12,289 bases of DNA from an uncultured Rhodanobacter sp. (lineage in GTDB: Bacteria; Pseudomonadota; Gammaproteobacteria; Xanthomonadales; Rhodanobacteraceae), in NCBI GenBank assembly GCA_903827735.1, contig CAIKJM010000135.1:1-12289 (forward strand). Reading direction: 5' to 3'. Both the position numbers and the translations under genes were made by a program. The notes beneath the pieces were generated by a model, which did not search any database, was not told where the DNA came from, and was given only the letters and a program-made list of their open reading frames with translations. Numbering within the stretch: position 1 is the first letter of the stretch; each line of letters opens with the position of its first letter. Below, piece by piece: positions 1 through 6,532 of the stretch.

Positions 1-4
1 CAGG

Positions 5-10
5 TATAAT
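5..10 (+). promoter_or_regulatory. Candidate -10 box ahead of the dedD-like gene
   Basis: The hexamer TATAAT is a perfect match to the sigma-70 -10 consensus and lies about 40 nt before the TTG start of the dedD-like gene. The -35 element would fall outside the window and cannot be checked. It could equally be a chance match inside the end of an upstream folC gene. Confidence 0.4.
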
Positions 11-40
11 CGCCGCGTTGCGTATTGCGTTTGCCGCTTT

Positions 41-44
41 GGAG
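41..44 (+). promoter_or_regulatory. Shine-Dalgarno site that fixes the TTG start of the dedD-like gene
   Basis: GGAG lies 7 nt before the TTG at 52. It favours this TTG over the more upstream in-frame TTG at 25, which has no purine-rich sequence at the right distance. Confidence 0.6.
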
Positions 45-51
45 CCACGTC

Positions 52-1119
52 TTGAAAACACGCCTGCTGGGTGCCGCCGTCCTGCTAGCACTGCTGGTTC
101 TGTTCGTACCGATGCTTTTTTCCAGCAAGCCACCGGCTCCCGGCGGTGATCAGACAGTCAGCCTGGCGATTCCGCCCGCACCGGATCGCGACCTGCAGAC
201 CAAGACCATGAGCCTCAATCCCGACGCTGCCGTCGGTGGCGCTGGCACCGCGTCTTCTGCTTCCGCGCCGCAGGCGAGTAGTTCGAAGGTTGCAGCAAGC
301 GGCCAGCTGCCGACCGTCAATATCGGCTCCAACCGGCCGCGCGATGTGGAAACCGACCCCTTGGCCGGCAAAAAGCCCGAGCCGACCACGGTCACTACGG
401 GTTCCGGTGCCAGCGCGACCGAACCGGTGATCCCGATGCAGAACCGGGCTTCCGCCAGCGTACCGTCTGCGAAACAGGCTGCCGTGAACGCCGCGGCGCA
501 AAAAGCACCGAAGACCGCGCTGGCGAACGACGTCGCTCCGGTCAGCGGGCGCGGCAGTTACAAGATCAACCTCAGCGCCTACGCCAGCGCCGCCGGCGCC
601 GCCAACCTGCAGCGCCGCGTGCAGGCGCTGGGGTATCCGGTGAGTAGCCACGCGATCACCCAAGGTGGCCAGCCGCGGACGGTGGTTATTGCCGGGCCGT
701 TTGAGACCCGCACCGCCGCCGAAGCGGCGCGCCTGAAGATCACCCAGTCTGTGCCGGGTGTGCCGGCGCGGCTGCAGCAGGATGCCAGCGAGGAAAACGC
801 TACCGCCGTGGCGGCACCGGTTGCCGCTCCGGCGAGCAAAGCGGCTGTGGTTGCCGCTGTACCGACCGCGACCAAGTCCCGCGCGGGCGGCTTTGCCGTG
901 CAGCTGGCGGCGATGAGCAACCAGGGCGACGCGACCGCACTGCGCGACAAGCTGCGCGGCGCCGGCTTCGACGGCTTCGTGGATTCGGTGCAGGCCGGGG
1001 GCAAACAGCTGTGGCGCGTGCGCGCCGGTCCGCAGACGCAGCGTGCCGATGCAGAGCGTATTCGGGATCAGATCAAGGCCAAACTCGGCATCGCAGGCAA
1101 TATCGTCCCGGTTCCCTGA
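52..1119 (+). CDS. dedD: DedD-like cell-division protein with two SPOR domains
   Basis: The product is 355 aa. An uncleaved N-terminal membrane segment at about residues 4-24 follows a short basic start (MKTRLLG). A long, low-complexity Ala/Ser/Pro-rich linker follows to about residue 165, then two SPOR-like repeats at about 167-243 and 278-353. The second carries the typical FAVQLAAMSNQGDA / LWRVRAGP pattern. SPOR domains bind glycan strands stripped of stem peptides at the septum, so the expected place is the inner membrane facing the periplasm at the division site. E. coli DedD has one SPOR domain and about 220 aa, so this homologue is longer and carries a second, more divergent copy. The start is taken as TTG at 52 (GGAG 7 nt upstream, hydrophobic segment immediately after); an alternative TTG at 25 would add 9 residues. 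cvpA and purF follow, as in the classical gammaproteobacterial order. Confidence 0.85.
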   Translation: MKTRLLGAAVLLALLVLFVPMLFSSKPPAPGGDQTVSLAIPPAPDRDLQTKTMSLNPDAAVGGAGTASSASAPQASSSKVAASGQLPTVNIGSNRPRDVETDPLAGKKPEPTTVTTGSGASATEPVIPMQNRASASVPSAKQAAVNAAAQKAPKTALANDVAPVSGRGSYKINLSAYASAAGAANLQRRVQALGYPVSSHAITQGGQPRTVVIAGPFETRTAAEAARLKITQSVPGVPARLQQDASEENATAVAAPVAAPASKAAVVAAVPTATKSRAGGFAVQLAAMSNQGDATALRDKLRGAGFDGFVDSVQAGGKQLWRVRAGPQTQRADAERIRDQIKAKLGIAGNIVPVP

Positions 1120-1185
1120 GCTTTGGCATTGCCGTTGCTTCGGGTGGTTGCAGTCAATTAATGCGTCATCAGCTCAGGTGAAGGG

Positions 1186-1851
1186 ATGAACTGGACCGAC
1201 TGCGTCATTCTTGGCGTGCTGGCTCTTTCGGTGTTGATTGGCCTGTTCCGCGGGCTGATCGCTGAAGTGCTGTCGCTGGTGATCTGGGTGGCGGCGTTCT
1301 GGGCTACCGCGCTTTTCGGCCCGATAGTGACGGCGCAGCTGGCCCATTCGATCAGTTCCGTGCCGCTGCGTACCTTCGTGGGCTACGGCGTCTGTTTTGT
1401 GGTGGTCCTGATACTTGGCGCGATCATTCGGTTCACGGTGAGGCGGTTGATCTGGAGCGCGGGCCTGTCCGGTGTCGACCGCCTGTTCGGCACGCTATTT
1501 GGATTTGTTCGTGGCGTGCTGATTGTGGCGGTGCTGGTGTTTTTGATCGACCTGACCGGTTTCACCAAGGAATCGTGGTGGCAACAGTCGACCCTAGCCC
1601 CGCAGTTTCAAGGCTTGGCTTCCTGGCTGGGGCAGGCGGTTCCGGCCAATATTCCGGCGAGCGTGCGCGATCACGTTCACCCCGAAGCGGTGCTCGATAA
1701 GATTCACCCGTCCGAAATGCTCGATCACATGCCCGACTTGTCCAAGCTGCCGCACGTCCCCACTTTCGGCTCGCCCCTGAGCCCCTCGACAGCACGCACA
1801 GCGTTACCGGCCCCCGCAACCAGCGTGGCCCCATCCTCTACGAATCACTGA
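1186..1851 (+). CDS. cvpA: CvpA family membrane protein
   Basis: The product is 221 aa. The start MNWTDCVILGVLALSVLIG and the following GLFRGLIAEVL pattern are typical of CvpA (named for colicin V production in E. coli). About four hydrophobic segments fill residues 5-125, so it is an inner-membrane protein. Its biochemical role is not settled; in enterobacteria it is linked to colicin V export, biofilm and envelope stress. E. coli CvpA has about 162 aa. The extra length is a hydrophilic C-terminal tail from about residue 160, rich in His, Pro, Ser and Ala. The start is supported by AGG at 1176-1178 with 7 nt spacing and a further GGG next to the ATG. It lies 66 nt after the dedD-like gene and 14 nt before purF, and is probably cotranscribed with purF. 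Confidence 0.93.
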   Translation: MNWTDCVILGVLALSVLIGLFRGLIAEVLSLVIWVAAFWATALFGPIVTAQLAHSISSVPLRTFVGYGVCFVVVLILGAIIRFTVRRLIWSAGLSGVDRLFGTLFGFVRGVLIVAVLVFLIDLTGFTKESWWQQSTLAPQFQGLASWLGQAVPANIPASVRDHVHPEAVLDKIHPSEMLDHMPDLSKLPHVPTFGSPLSPSTARTALPAPATSVAPSSTNH

Positions 1852-1865
1852 AGCAGGCTACGACC

Positions 1866-3341
1866 ATGTGCGGAATCATCGGTATCGTCGGTATCACCGA
1901 AGTTGCCTCGGCCCTTTACGACGGGCTGACCGTGTTGCAGCACCGCGGCCAGGACGCCGCCGGCATCGCCACCGTGGACGGTTCGCGCCTGCGCCTGCAC
2001 AAGGGCAACGGGCTGGTGCGCGACGTGTTCGGCCAGGCGGCCATGGCCGAACTGCGCGGGCGCATCGGCATCGGCCACTGTCGCTATCCAACGGCGGGCT
2101 CCGAGGGTTCGTCGGAGGCGCAGCCGTTCTACGTCAACTCGCCCTACGGCATCGCCTTTGCGCACAACGGCAACCTGGTGAACACCGAATCGCTGCGCCG
2201 CGAGATGTTCGAGGACGATCGCCGGCACATCAACACCGATTCGGATTCTGAAGTGCTGCTCAACGTGCTGGCGCACGAGCTGCAGATCCAGGACCGCATG
2301 CGCCTGACGCCGGACCATATTTTTAAGGCCGTGGCCGGCGTGCACGCGCGCGCCAGCGGCGGCTATGCCTGCATCGCGCTGGTGCTTGGCTATGGCTTGG
2401 TCGCATTCCGTGATCCCCACGGCATCCGTCCGCTGGTGCTGGGTGAGCGCGTCACCGCTACCGGCACCGAATATGCCGTGGCGTCCGAATCGGTGGCGTT
2501 CGACGTGCTGGGCTTCAAGCGCGTGCGCGACATTCTGCCGGGTGAGGCAGTGATCATTACCGACGGCGGGCAGCTGCATTCGCGTCGTTGCTCCGAGGGC
2601 GCCGTGCATGCGCCGTGCATCTTCGAATACGTGTATCTGGCGCGACCCGATTCCATGATCGAAGACGTGTCGGTGTACAAGGCGCGCCTGCGCATGGGCG
2701 AAAAGCTGGCCGAAAAGATCCTGCGAGAGCGGCCCGATCACGGCATCGACGCGGTGATTCCGATTCCCGATACCGCGCGTACCGTCGCCAGCTCGCTGGC
2801 CGGTGCGCTGGGCGTGCCGTTCCGCGAGGGCTTCGTCAAGAACAGCTATATCGGTCGTACTTTCATCATGCCGGGGCAGGGCGAGCGCGTGAAATCGGTG
2901 CGCCGCAAGCTCAACGCGATCGATCTGGAATTCCGCAAGAAAAACGTGCTGTTGGTGGACGACTCGATCGTACGCGGCACCACCTCCAAGCAGATTATCC
3001 AAATGGCCCGCGATGCGGGCGCCAAGAGCGTGTATTTCGCCTCGGCCGCGCCGCCGGTGCGCTATCCCAACGTCTACGGGATCGATATGCCGTCGGTCTC
3101 AGAACTGGTCGCAGCCGGCCGCACCGAGAAGGAAGTGGAGCAGACGCTCGGTGCCGACTGGCTGATTTATCAGAACCTTGAGGATCTGATCTGGGCCGTG
3201 CAGGATGGCAACGAAGACCTCAAGCACTTCGATACCTCGTGCTTCTCCGGCGAATACGTGACCGGCCTGGACGATCGCTATCTCGAGCAGATTCAATTGC
3301 TGCGCTCGGACGACGCGAAGGCGGCGCGACGCATCGCCTGA
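1866..3341 (+). CDS. purF: Amidophosphoribosyltransferase (glutamine PRPP amidotransferase)
   Basis: The 491-aa enzyme (E. coli PurF has about 505) makes 5-phosphoribosylamine from PRPP and glutamine, the first committed step of purine synthesis, in the cytoplasm. The N-terminus MCGIIGIVG places the nucleophilic Cys directly after the initiator Met, as in class II glutamine amidotransferases without a propeptide. RGQDAAGI, GHCRYPTAGS and AHNGNLVN are further glutaminase motifs. The phosphoribosyltransferase half has the PRPP loop VLLVDDSIVRGTTSKQI at about residues 361-377. The Cys positions expected for the Fe-S form of Bacillus were not examined. It starts 14 nt after cvpA, with only a weak AGCAGG-like ribosome site, which fits coupling to the upstream gene. 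The stop codon lies inside a strong hairpin described separately. Confidence 0.98.
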   Translation: MCGIIGIVGITEVASALYDGLTVLQHRGQDAAGIATVDGSRLRLHKGNGLVRDVFGQAAMAELRGRIGIGHCRYPTAGSEGSSEAQPFYVNSPYGIAFAHNGNLVNTESLRREMFEDDRRHINTDSDSEVLLNVLAHELQIQDRMRLTPDHIFKAVAGVHARASGGYACIALVLGYGLVAFRDPHGIRPLVLGERVTATGTEYAVASESVAFDVLGFKRVRDILPGEAVIITDGGQLHSRRCSEGAVHAPCIFEYVYLARPDSMIEDVSVYKARLRMGEKLAEKILRERPDHGIDAVIPIPDTARTVASSLAGALGVPFREGFVKNSYIGRTFIMPGQGERVKSVRRKLNAIDLEFRKKNVLLVDDSIVRGTTSKQIIQMARDAGAKSVYFASAAPPVRYPNVYGIDMPSVSELVAAGRTEKEVEQTLGADWLIYQNLEDLIWAVQDGNEDLKHFDTSCFSGEYVTGLDDRYLEQIQLLRSDDAKAARRIA

Positions 3342-3379
3342 TGCGTCGCATCCTCTTCCGTCAGGGAGCGGATGCGACG
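3326..3379 (+). repeat. Two overlapping, mutually exclusive 10-bp hairpins at the purF 3' end
   Basis: Arm 3326-3335 (GCGACGCATC) pairs perfectly with 3340-3349 (GATGCGTCGC) across a 4-nt loop. Arm 3344-3353 (CGTCGCATCC) pairs perfectly with 3370-3379 (GGATGCGACG) across a 16-nt loop. The two stems share 3344-3349, so only one can form at a time. The purF stop codon (3339-3341) sits at the loop and 3' arm of the first. Neither stem is followed by a clean T-run, so these are not textbook terminators. They may stabilise the purF mRNA 3' end, tune expression of the next gene, or be a remnant REP-like element. Confidence 0.7.
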
Positions 3380-3391
3380 GGCCGAAACTCC

Positions 3392-4195
3392 ATGACCGAT
3401 CTCCATACCGCTGCCAAGCGCTGCCTCGACGCGGCCGATCCGGCTGAAAAGCTCCGGCTAACGCGAGCCACCTGGGACGCGCTGTTGGCCGGTAAGCTGC
3501 GTGCGGACAATTCATCACCCCCGCCCGAGCCGATCGGCGCGCCGGGTCGTCCGGCCAAACCTCGGCTGGTCAACGCACGCCAGGTGCCACAGCGTGGGCT
3601 CGGCACTGCCGAAGGCCGTGCCGCGCTGGTGCATGCGGTAGCGCACATCGAATTCAACGCGATCAATCTGGCGTGGGACGCGGTGTACCGTTTTCGCGGC
3701 AAGCCCGATGCCTATTACCTCGACTGGGCCAGCTGCGCCAACGACGAGGCCCGGCATTTCGCCATGCTCTCCGGCCGGCTCGCCGAGCTGGATCACGTCT
3801 ACGGCGACTTCGACGCGCACGACGGCCTGTGGGCGATGGCCGAGAAAACCGCGGATAACGACACGGCACGCATGGCGCTGGTGCCGCGCGTGCTCGAAGC
3901 GCGCGGGCTGGATGTGACGCCAGGGATGATCGAACGCCTGCGCCACCTCGGCGACACGCGCACGGTTGCCATTCTCGAAGTGATCCTGCGTGAGGAAGTC
4001 GCCCATGTCGCTGCCGGCACGCGCTGGTACCGCTATTGCTGCGAACGTGACGGCGTCGATCCCGCCGAGCATTTTTTTGAATTGCTGCGCGAATACATGG
4101 GCGTCAGCCTGCGCGGTCCGTTCAACCTGCCCGCGCGACGCGAGGCTGGTTTTGATGAGCATGAACTCGAGCAGCTGCTGGCGTTGATGCCGTAG
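3392..4195 (+). CDS. DUF455 family ferritin-like protein
   Basis: The product is 267 aa and resembles the DUF455 ferritin-like family; the physiological substrate is unknown to me. The visible residues fit a complete non-haem di-iron four-helix bundle: E87 (AHIEFNAI), E119-x-x-H122 (NDEARHF), E169 (RVLEARGLD) and E202-x-x-H205 (REEVAHV). This is the E / ExxH / E / ExxH order seen in rubrerythrin-, bacterioferritin- and MiaE-like proteins, so a redox or oxygenase role is plausible but inferred. Residues 40-70 are a Pro-rich segment before the bundle. The ATG at 3392 is chosen because the family-like text MTDLHTAAKRCLDAADPAEK begins there. An alternative ATG at 3341 overlaps the purF stop (TGATG) and would add 17 residues without family character. 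No strong ribosome site is seen at either. It is probably expressed by read-through from purF. Confidence 0.85.
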   Translation: MTDLHTAAKRCLDAADPAEKLRLTRATWDALLAGKLRADNSSPPPEPIGAPGRPAKPRLVNARQVPQRGLGTAEGRAALVHAVAHIEFNAINLAWDAVYRFRGKPDAYYLDWASCANDEARHFAMLSGRLAELDHVYGDFDAHDGLWAMAEKTADNDTARMALVPRVLEARGLDVTPGMIERLRHLGDTRTVAILEVILREEVAHVAAGTRWYRYCCERDGVDPAEHFFELLREYMGVSLRGPFNLPARREAGFDEHELEQLLALMP

Positions 4196-4233
4196 CGCTG
4201 TCGCGCGTCGAACTGTCTGCCTGATACGCCAAC

Positions 4234-4250
4234 GCTGCACTGCAGCTTTT
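4234..4250 (+). terminator. Weak candidate terminator after the DUF455 gene
   Basis: GCTGC and GCAGC can pair across a 3-nt loop and are followed at once by TTTT. The stem is only 5 bp, so efficiency would be modest. It lies 39 nt after the DUF455 stop codon. The rest of the 174-nt gap to the next gene shows no convincing promoter. Confidence 0.3.
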
Positions 4251-4369
4251 GCCAGGCGCAGCGGGCGAGTACGTTCGAACAGTCGAATCGCCACATCGCA
4301 GGCACATGCGTGTTTGCGGGATCAACGCGTTTCACGACAAATCTCCCTTACGCATCGTGGAATCCAGCC

Positions 4370-4642
4370 ATGCCAAAGTTTTTGATCGAGCGCGACATCC
4401 CCGGAGCGGGCCAGCTAAACGCCGCCGAGCTGAAAGGTATTTCGCAGACCTCCTGCGGTGTACTGCAGGCGATGGGTCCCAGTATCCAGTGGGTGCAGAG
4501 CTACGTGACGGACGACAAGATCTACTGCGTCTATATCGCGCCGGATGAGGCTACCGTGCGTGAACACGCCAGGCAGGGCGGTTTCCCGGCCAACAAGGTC
4601 ACGCCGATCCACACCATCATCGACCCGGCCACGGCGGATTAA
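4370..4642 (+). CDS. DUF4242 (SCO4226-type) small protein, possible nickel binder
   Basis: This 90-aa cytoplasmic protein has no signal or membrane segment. Family-typical stretches are MPKFLIERDIPGAG at the start, IQWVQSYVTDDKIYCVYIA in the middle and EATVREHARQGGFPANKV near the end, with a closing IDP. I recognise this as the DUF4242 pattern; a Streptomyces member (SCO4226) is described as a nickel-binding ferredoxin-like-fold protein. Whether metal binding holds here is unknown. The ATG is preceded by GTGGA about 8 nt upstream. The gene stands alone: 174 nt after the DUF455 gene, and convergent with the tRNA-Pro gene whose terminator begins 33 nt after its stop. Confidence 0.82.
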   Translation: MPKFLIERDIPGAGQLNAAELKGISQTSCGVLQAMGPSIQWVQSYVTDDKIYCVYIAPDEATVREHARQGGFPANKVTPIHTIIDPATAD

Positions 4643-4675
4643 GGATTAAGCAGGAAACAGGGAAGCGGCGGCCAT

Positions 4676-4700
4676 AAAAAAGCCGACGCAAGGCCGGCTT
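4676..4700 (-). terminator. Intrinsic terminator of the tRNA-Pro gene
   Basis: Read on the - strand, AAGCCG and CGGCTT form a 6-bp stem with a 9-nt loop, followed by a run of six T residues overlapping the stem end. It begins 14 nt after the encoded CCA of the tRNA. The + strand side lacks a T-run, so it is mainly a - strand terminator. Confidence 0.8.
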
Positions 4701-4714
4701 GATCATCGAATGTT

Positions 4715-4791
<77 letters not shown>

Positions 4792-4804
4792 TGGTAAGCC
4801 GCGT

Positions 4805-4833
4805 ATCTTAATGGCGGTCGGCAACCTTGGCAA
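4805..4833 (-). promoter_or_regulatory. Sigma-70 promoter for tRNA-Pro
   Basis: On the - strand a -35 box TTGCCA (5 of 6 consensus) is followed by a 17-bp spacer and the -10 box TAAGAT (4 of 6). A GC-rich stretch (ACGCGGC) follows the -10 box, the discriminator type seen in stringently controlled stable-RNA promoters. It ends 13 nt before the mature tRNA 5' end, leaving a very short leader. Confidence 0.7.
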
Positions 4834-4844
4834 CAGCCGCGGAC

Positions 4845-4923
4845 ACCCGGAGGACCGGGTCGCTTCGGAACGGGCGCTGCCTTCTGTTAATCTTGACGGC
4901 TGCCGCCGCGCGCGTTGCGCGGC
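4845..4923 (+). other. Two small hairpins in the hisS upstream region
   Basis: ACCCGG (4845-4850) pairs with CCGGGT (4855-4860) across AGGA, and GCCGCGC (4905-4911) pairs with GCGCGGC (4917-4923) across a 5-nt loop. The second ends 30 nt before the hisS ATG. They could belong to the hisS 5' leader, but no promoter is clear: only a poor TGTTAATCT extended -10-like string near 4885 was seen. A regulatory role is speculative. Confidence 0.35.
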
Positions 4924-4953
4924 ATGCATTCCCTATTGTCAGCAGAGGATTTC

Positions 4954-6336
4954 ATGGCGCTTACCCCGGCCCGCACCATGCCCGGCGTGCTCGAGCTGCT
5001 GCCGCTCGATCAGATCGCGTTTCAGCGCATGCTCGACGTGATCCGTCGCAACTACGAGCGCTTCGGCTTTCTGCCGATCGAAACCCCGGTGATCGAATAC
5101 TCCGACGTGCTGCTCACCAAGACCGGCGGCGAGACCGAGCGGCAGGTGTACTTCGTGCAGTCCACCGGCGCGTTGAACGCGGCCGACAAGGAGGGCATGC
5201 CCGAGCTGGCGCTGCGCTTCGACCTCACCGTGCCGCTGGCGCGTTACGTGTCCGAGCACGAGCGCGAGTTGAGCTTTCCGTTTCGGCGTTACCAGATGCA
5301 GCGCGTGTACCGCGGAGAGCGCGCGCAGCGCGGTCGCTTCCGCGAGTTTTACCAGTGCGATATCGACGTGATCGGCAAGGACGCGCTGTCGGTACGTTAC
5401 GACGCCGAGATTCCGGCGGTGATCTACAGCGTGTTCCGCGAACTGAACATCGGCGCGTTCACCATCCAGCTGAACAACCGCAAGCTGATGCGTGGCTATT
5501 TCGAGAGCTTGGGCATTGTCGATGGCGAGCAGCAGATGCTGGTGCTGCGCGAGGTGGACAAGCTGGACAAGCGCGGCGCCGATTACGTGCGCGATACGCT
5601 GACCGGCGAAGCTTTCGGACTGAATGCCGACGTCGTGCAGAAAATTCTCAACGTCGTGCAGGTGCGTTCCACCTCGCTAAAAAATGCCCTCGAGCATCTG
5701 GATGCGCTGGGCGCCGGACCGGAAGCGTTGGAGGAAGGGCGCGCGGAGCTGAAAGAGGTGCTGGGCCTGATTCACGCCTTCGGCGTGCCCGAGACGCATT
5801 ACGCGCTCAATTTTTCGATCATGCGCGGTCTCGACTACTACACCGGTACCGTCTACGAAACCACGCTCAACGAGTATCCACAAATCGGTTCGATCTGCTC
5901 GGGCGGCCGCTATGAAAATCTGGCCGGCCAGTACACCAAGTCGCACCTGCCGGGCGTCGGCATTTCGATTGGACTGACGCGGCTCTACTGGCAGCTGCGC
6001 GACGCCGGTTTGATCAATACCGCCAAGAGCACGGTCGATGTGCTGGTGACGCAGATGGACGAGGCGCAGCTGCCGGCCTATCTCGCGCTAGCGGGCGAGC
6101 TTCGCGCCGCGGGCATTGCCACCGAAGTGGTGCTGGAAGGTGGCAAGCTCGGAAAGCAGTTCAAGTACGCCGACCGCGCCGGCATTCGCTTCGTGATCGT
6201 GCTGGGCGAGGACGAAATCGCCAAGGGCGTGGTGACGGTGAAGGATCTGCGCCGCGAAGACCAGTTCGAGGTGGCGCGCAGCGAGTTGGTAAAAACGCTG
6301 CGGGTGGAGCTGGAGCAGGCCGCAGCGATGGGCTGA
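4954..6336 (+). CDS. hisS: Histidyl-tRNA synthetase
   Basis: The 460-aa class IIa synthetase joins histidine to tRNA-His using ATP, in the cytoplasm. Motif 2 is at about residues 110-135 (FRRYQMQRVYRGERAQRGRF). The histidine-binding HisA motif GLDYYTGTVYE is at about 292-302, and motif 3 GVGISIGLTRL is at about 334-344. The last ~100 residues form the anticodon-binding domain, with LGKQFKYADRAGIRFVIVLG. The text closely resembles the HisRS I remember from Xanthomonas. The ATG at 4954 is chosen because AGAGGA at 4944-4949 is a good ribosome site 4 nt upstream; an in-frame ATG at 4915 would add 13 residues of non-family sequence. It is divergent from tRNA-Pro and stands alone, with a long inverted repeat starting 48 nt downstream. 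Confidence 0.98.
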   Translation: MALTPARTMPGVLELLPLDQIAFQRMLDVIRRNYERFGFLPIETPVIEYSDVLLTKTGGETERQVYFVQSTGALNAADKEGMPELALRFDLTVPLARYVSEHERELSFPFRRYQMQRVYRGERAQRGRFREFYQCDIDVIGKDALSVRYDAEIPAVIYSVFRELNIGAFTIQLNNRKLMRGYFESLGIVDGEQQMLVLREVDKLDKRGADYVRDTLTGEAFGLNADVVQKILNVVQVRSTSLKNALEHLDALGAGPEALEEGRAELKEVLGLIHAFGVPETHYALNFSIMRGLDYYTGTVYETTLNEYPQIGSICSGGRYENLAGQYTKSHLPGVGISIGLTRLYWQLRDAGLINTAKSTVDVLVTQMDEAQLPAYLALAGELRAAGIATEVVLEGGKLGKQFKYADRAGIRFVIVLGEDEIAKGVVTVKDLRREDQFEVARSELVKTLRVELEQAAAMG

Positions 6337-6384
6337 GTTCGCTTCCGTTCGAAAGAAAAGAGCAGAGCTTTGCAACAGCAGCAT

Positions 6385-6471
6385 CGTAGGTTGGGGTGAG
6401 CAAAGCGAACCCCAACGCTTCGAGGATGCCGAGGTATTTGTTGGGGTTTGCTTCGCTCACCCCAACCTACG
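6385..6471. repeat. Compound inverted repeat (REP/BIME-like) between hisS and the lyase gene
   Basis: Arm 1 (6385-6416) and arm 2 (6440-6471) are 32 nt each and reverse-complementary at 30 of 32 positions, separated by a 23-nt loop. Each arm is also a palindrome of its own: GTTGGGGT and ACCCCAAC bracket an 11-nt centre (TGAGCAAAGCG-like in arm 1). The DNA or RNA can therefore form one long hairpin or two short ones. The arm text CGTAGGTTGGGGTGAGC resembles dispersed repeats I have seen in many proteobacterial genomes, of the type linked to REP-associated tyrosine transposases, though no transposase is present here. As RNA it could act as a transcription block or mRNA stabiliser for hisS. Confidence 0.9.
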
Positions 6472-6523
6472 TGCCCCGCTCGCCACGAGCTGCCCCAGCA
6501 CCCAATGATTCAAGCATTTCAAC

Positions 6524-6527
6524 GAGG
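6524..6527 (+). promoter_or_regulatory. Shine-Dalgarno site supporting the TTG start of the lyase gene
   Basis: GAGG lies 5 nt before TTG at 6533. The nearest upstream ATG (6504) is in another frame, so TTG is the best start. Confidence 0.6.
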
Positions 6528-6532
6528 CGACC

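Noticed and set aside
1845..3002. A 385-codon open frame antisense to purF
   Set aside because: It is a His/Gln/Arg-rich shadow of purF codons on the other strand, with no recognisable domain.
3515..4294. A 259-codon open frame antisense to the DUF455 gene
   Set aside because: The sense frame has complete di-iron ligands and family text; the antisense frame has none.
4827..5915. A 362-codon open frame overlapping the hisS start region
   Set aside because: Its translation is Arg/Ala-rich with no family character and lies out of frame over hisS, whose motifs are unmistakable. It is a GC-rich shadow frame.
6385..6471. CRISPR repeats or an insertion sequence end
   Set aside because: There are only two inverted arms, no direct repeat series with spacers, no transposase and no visible target-site duplication.
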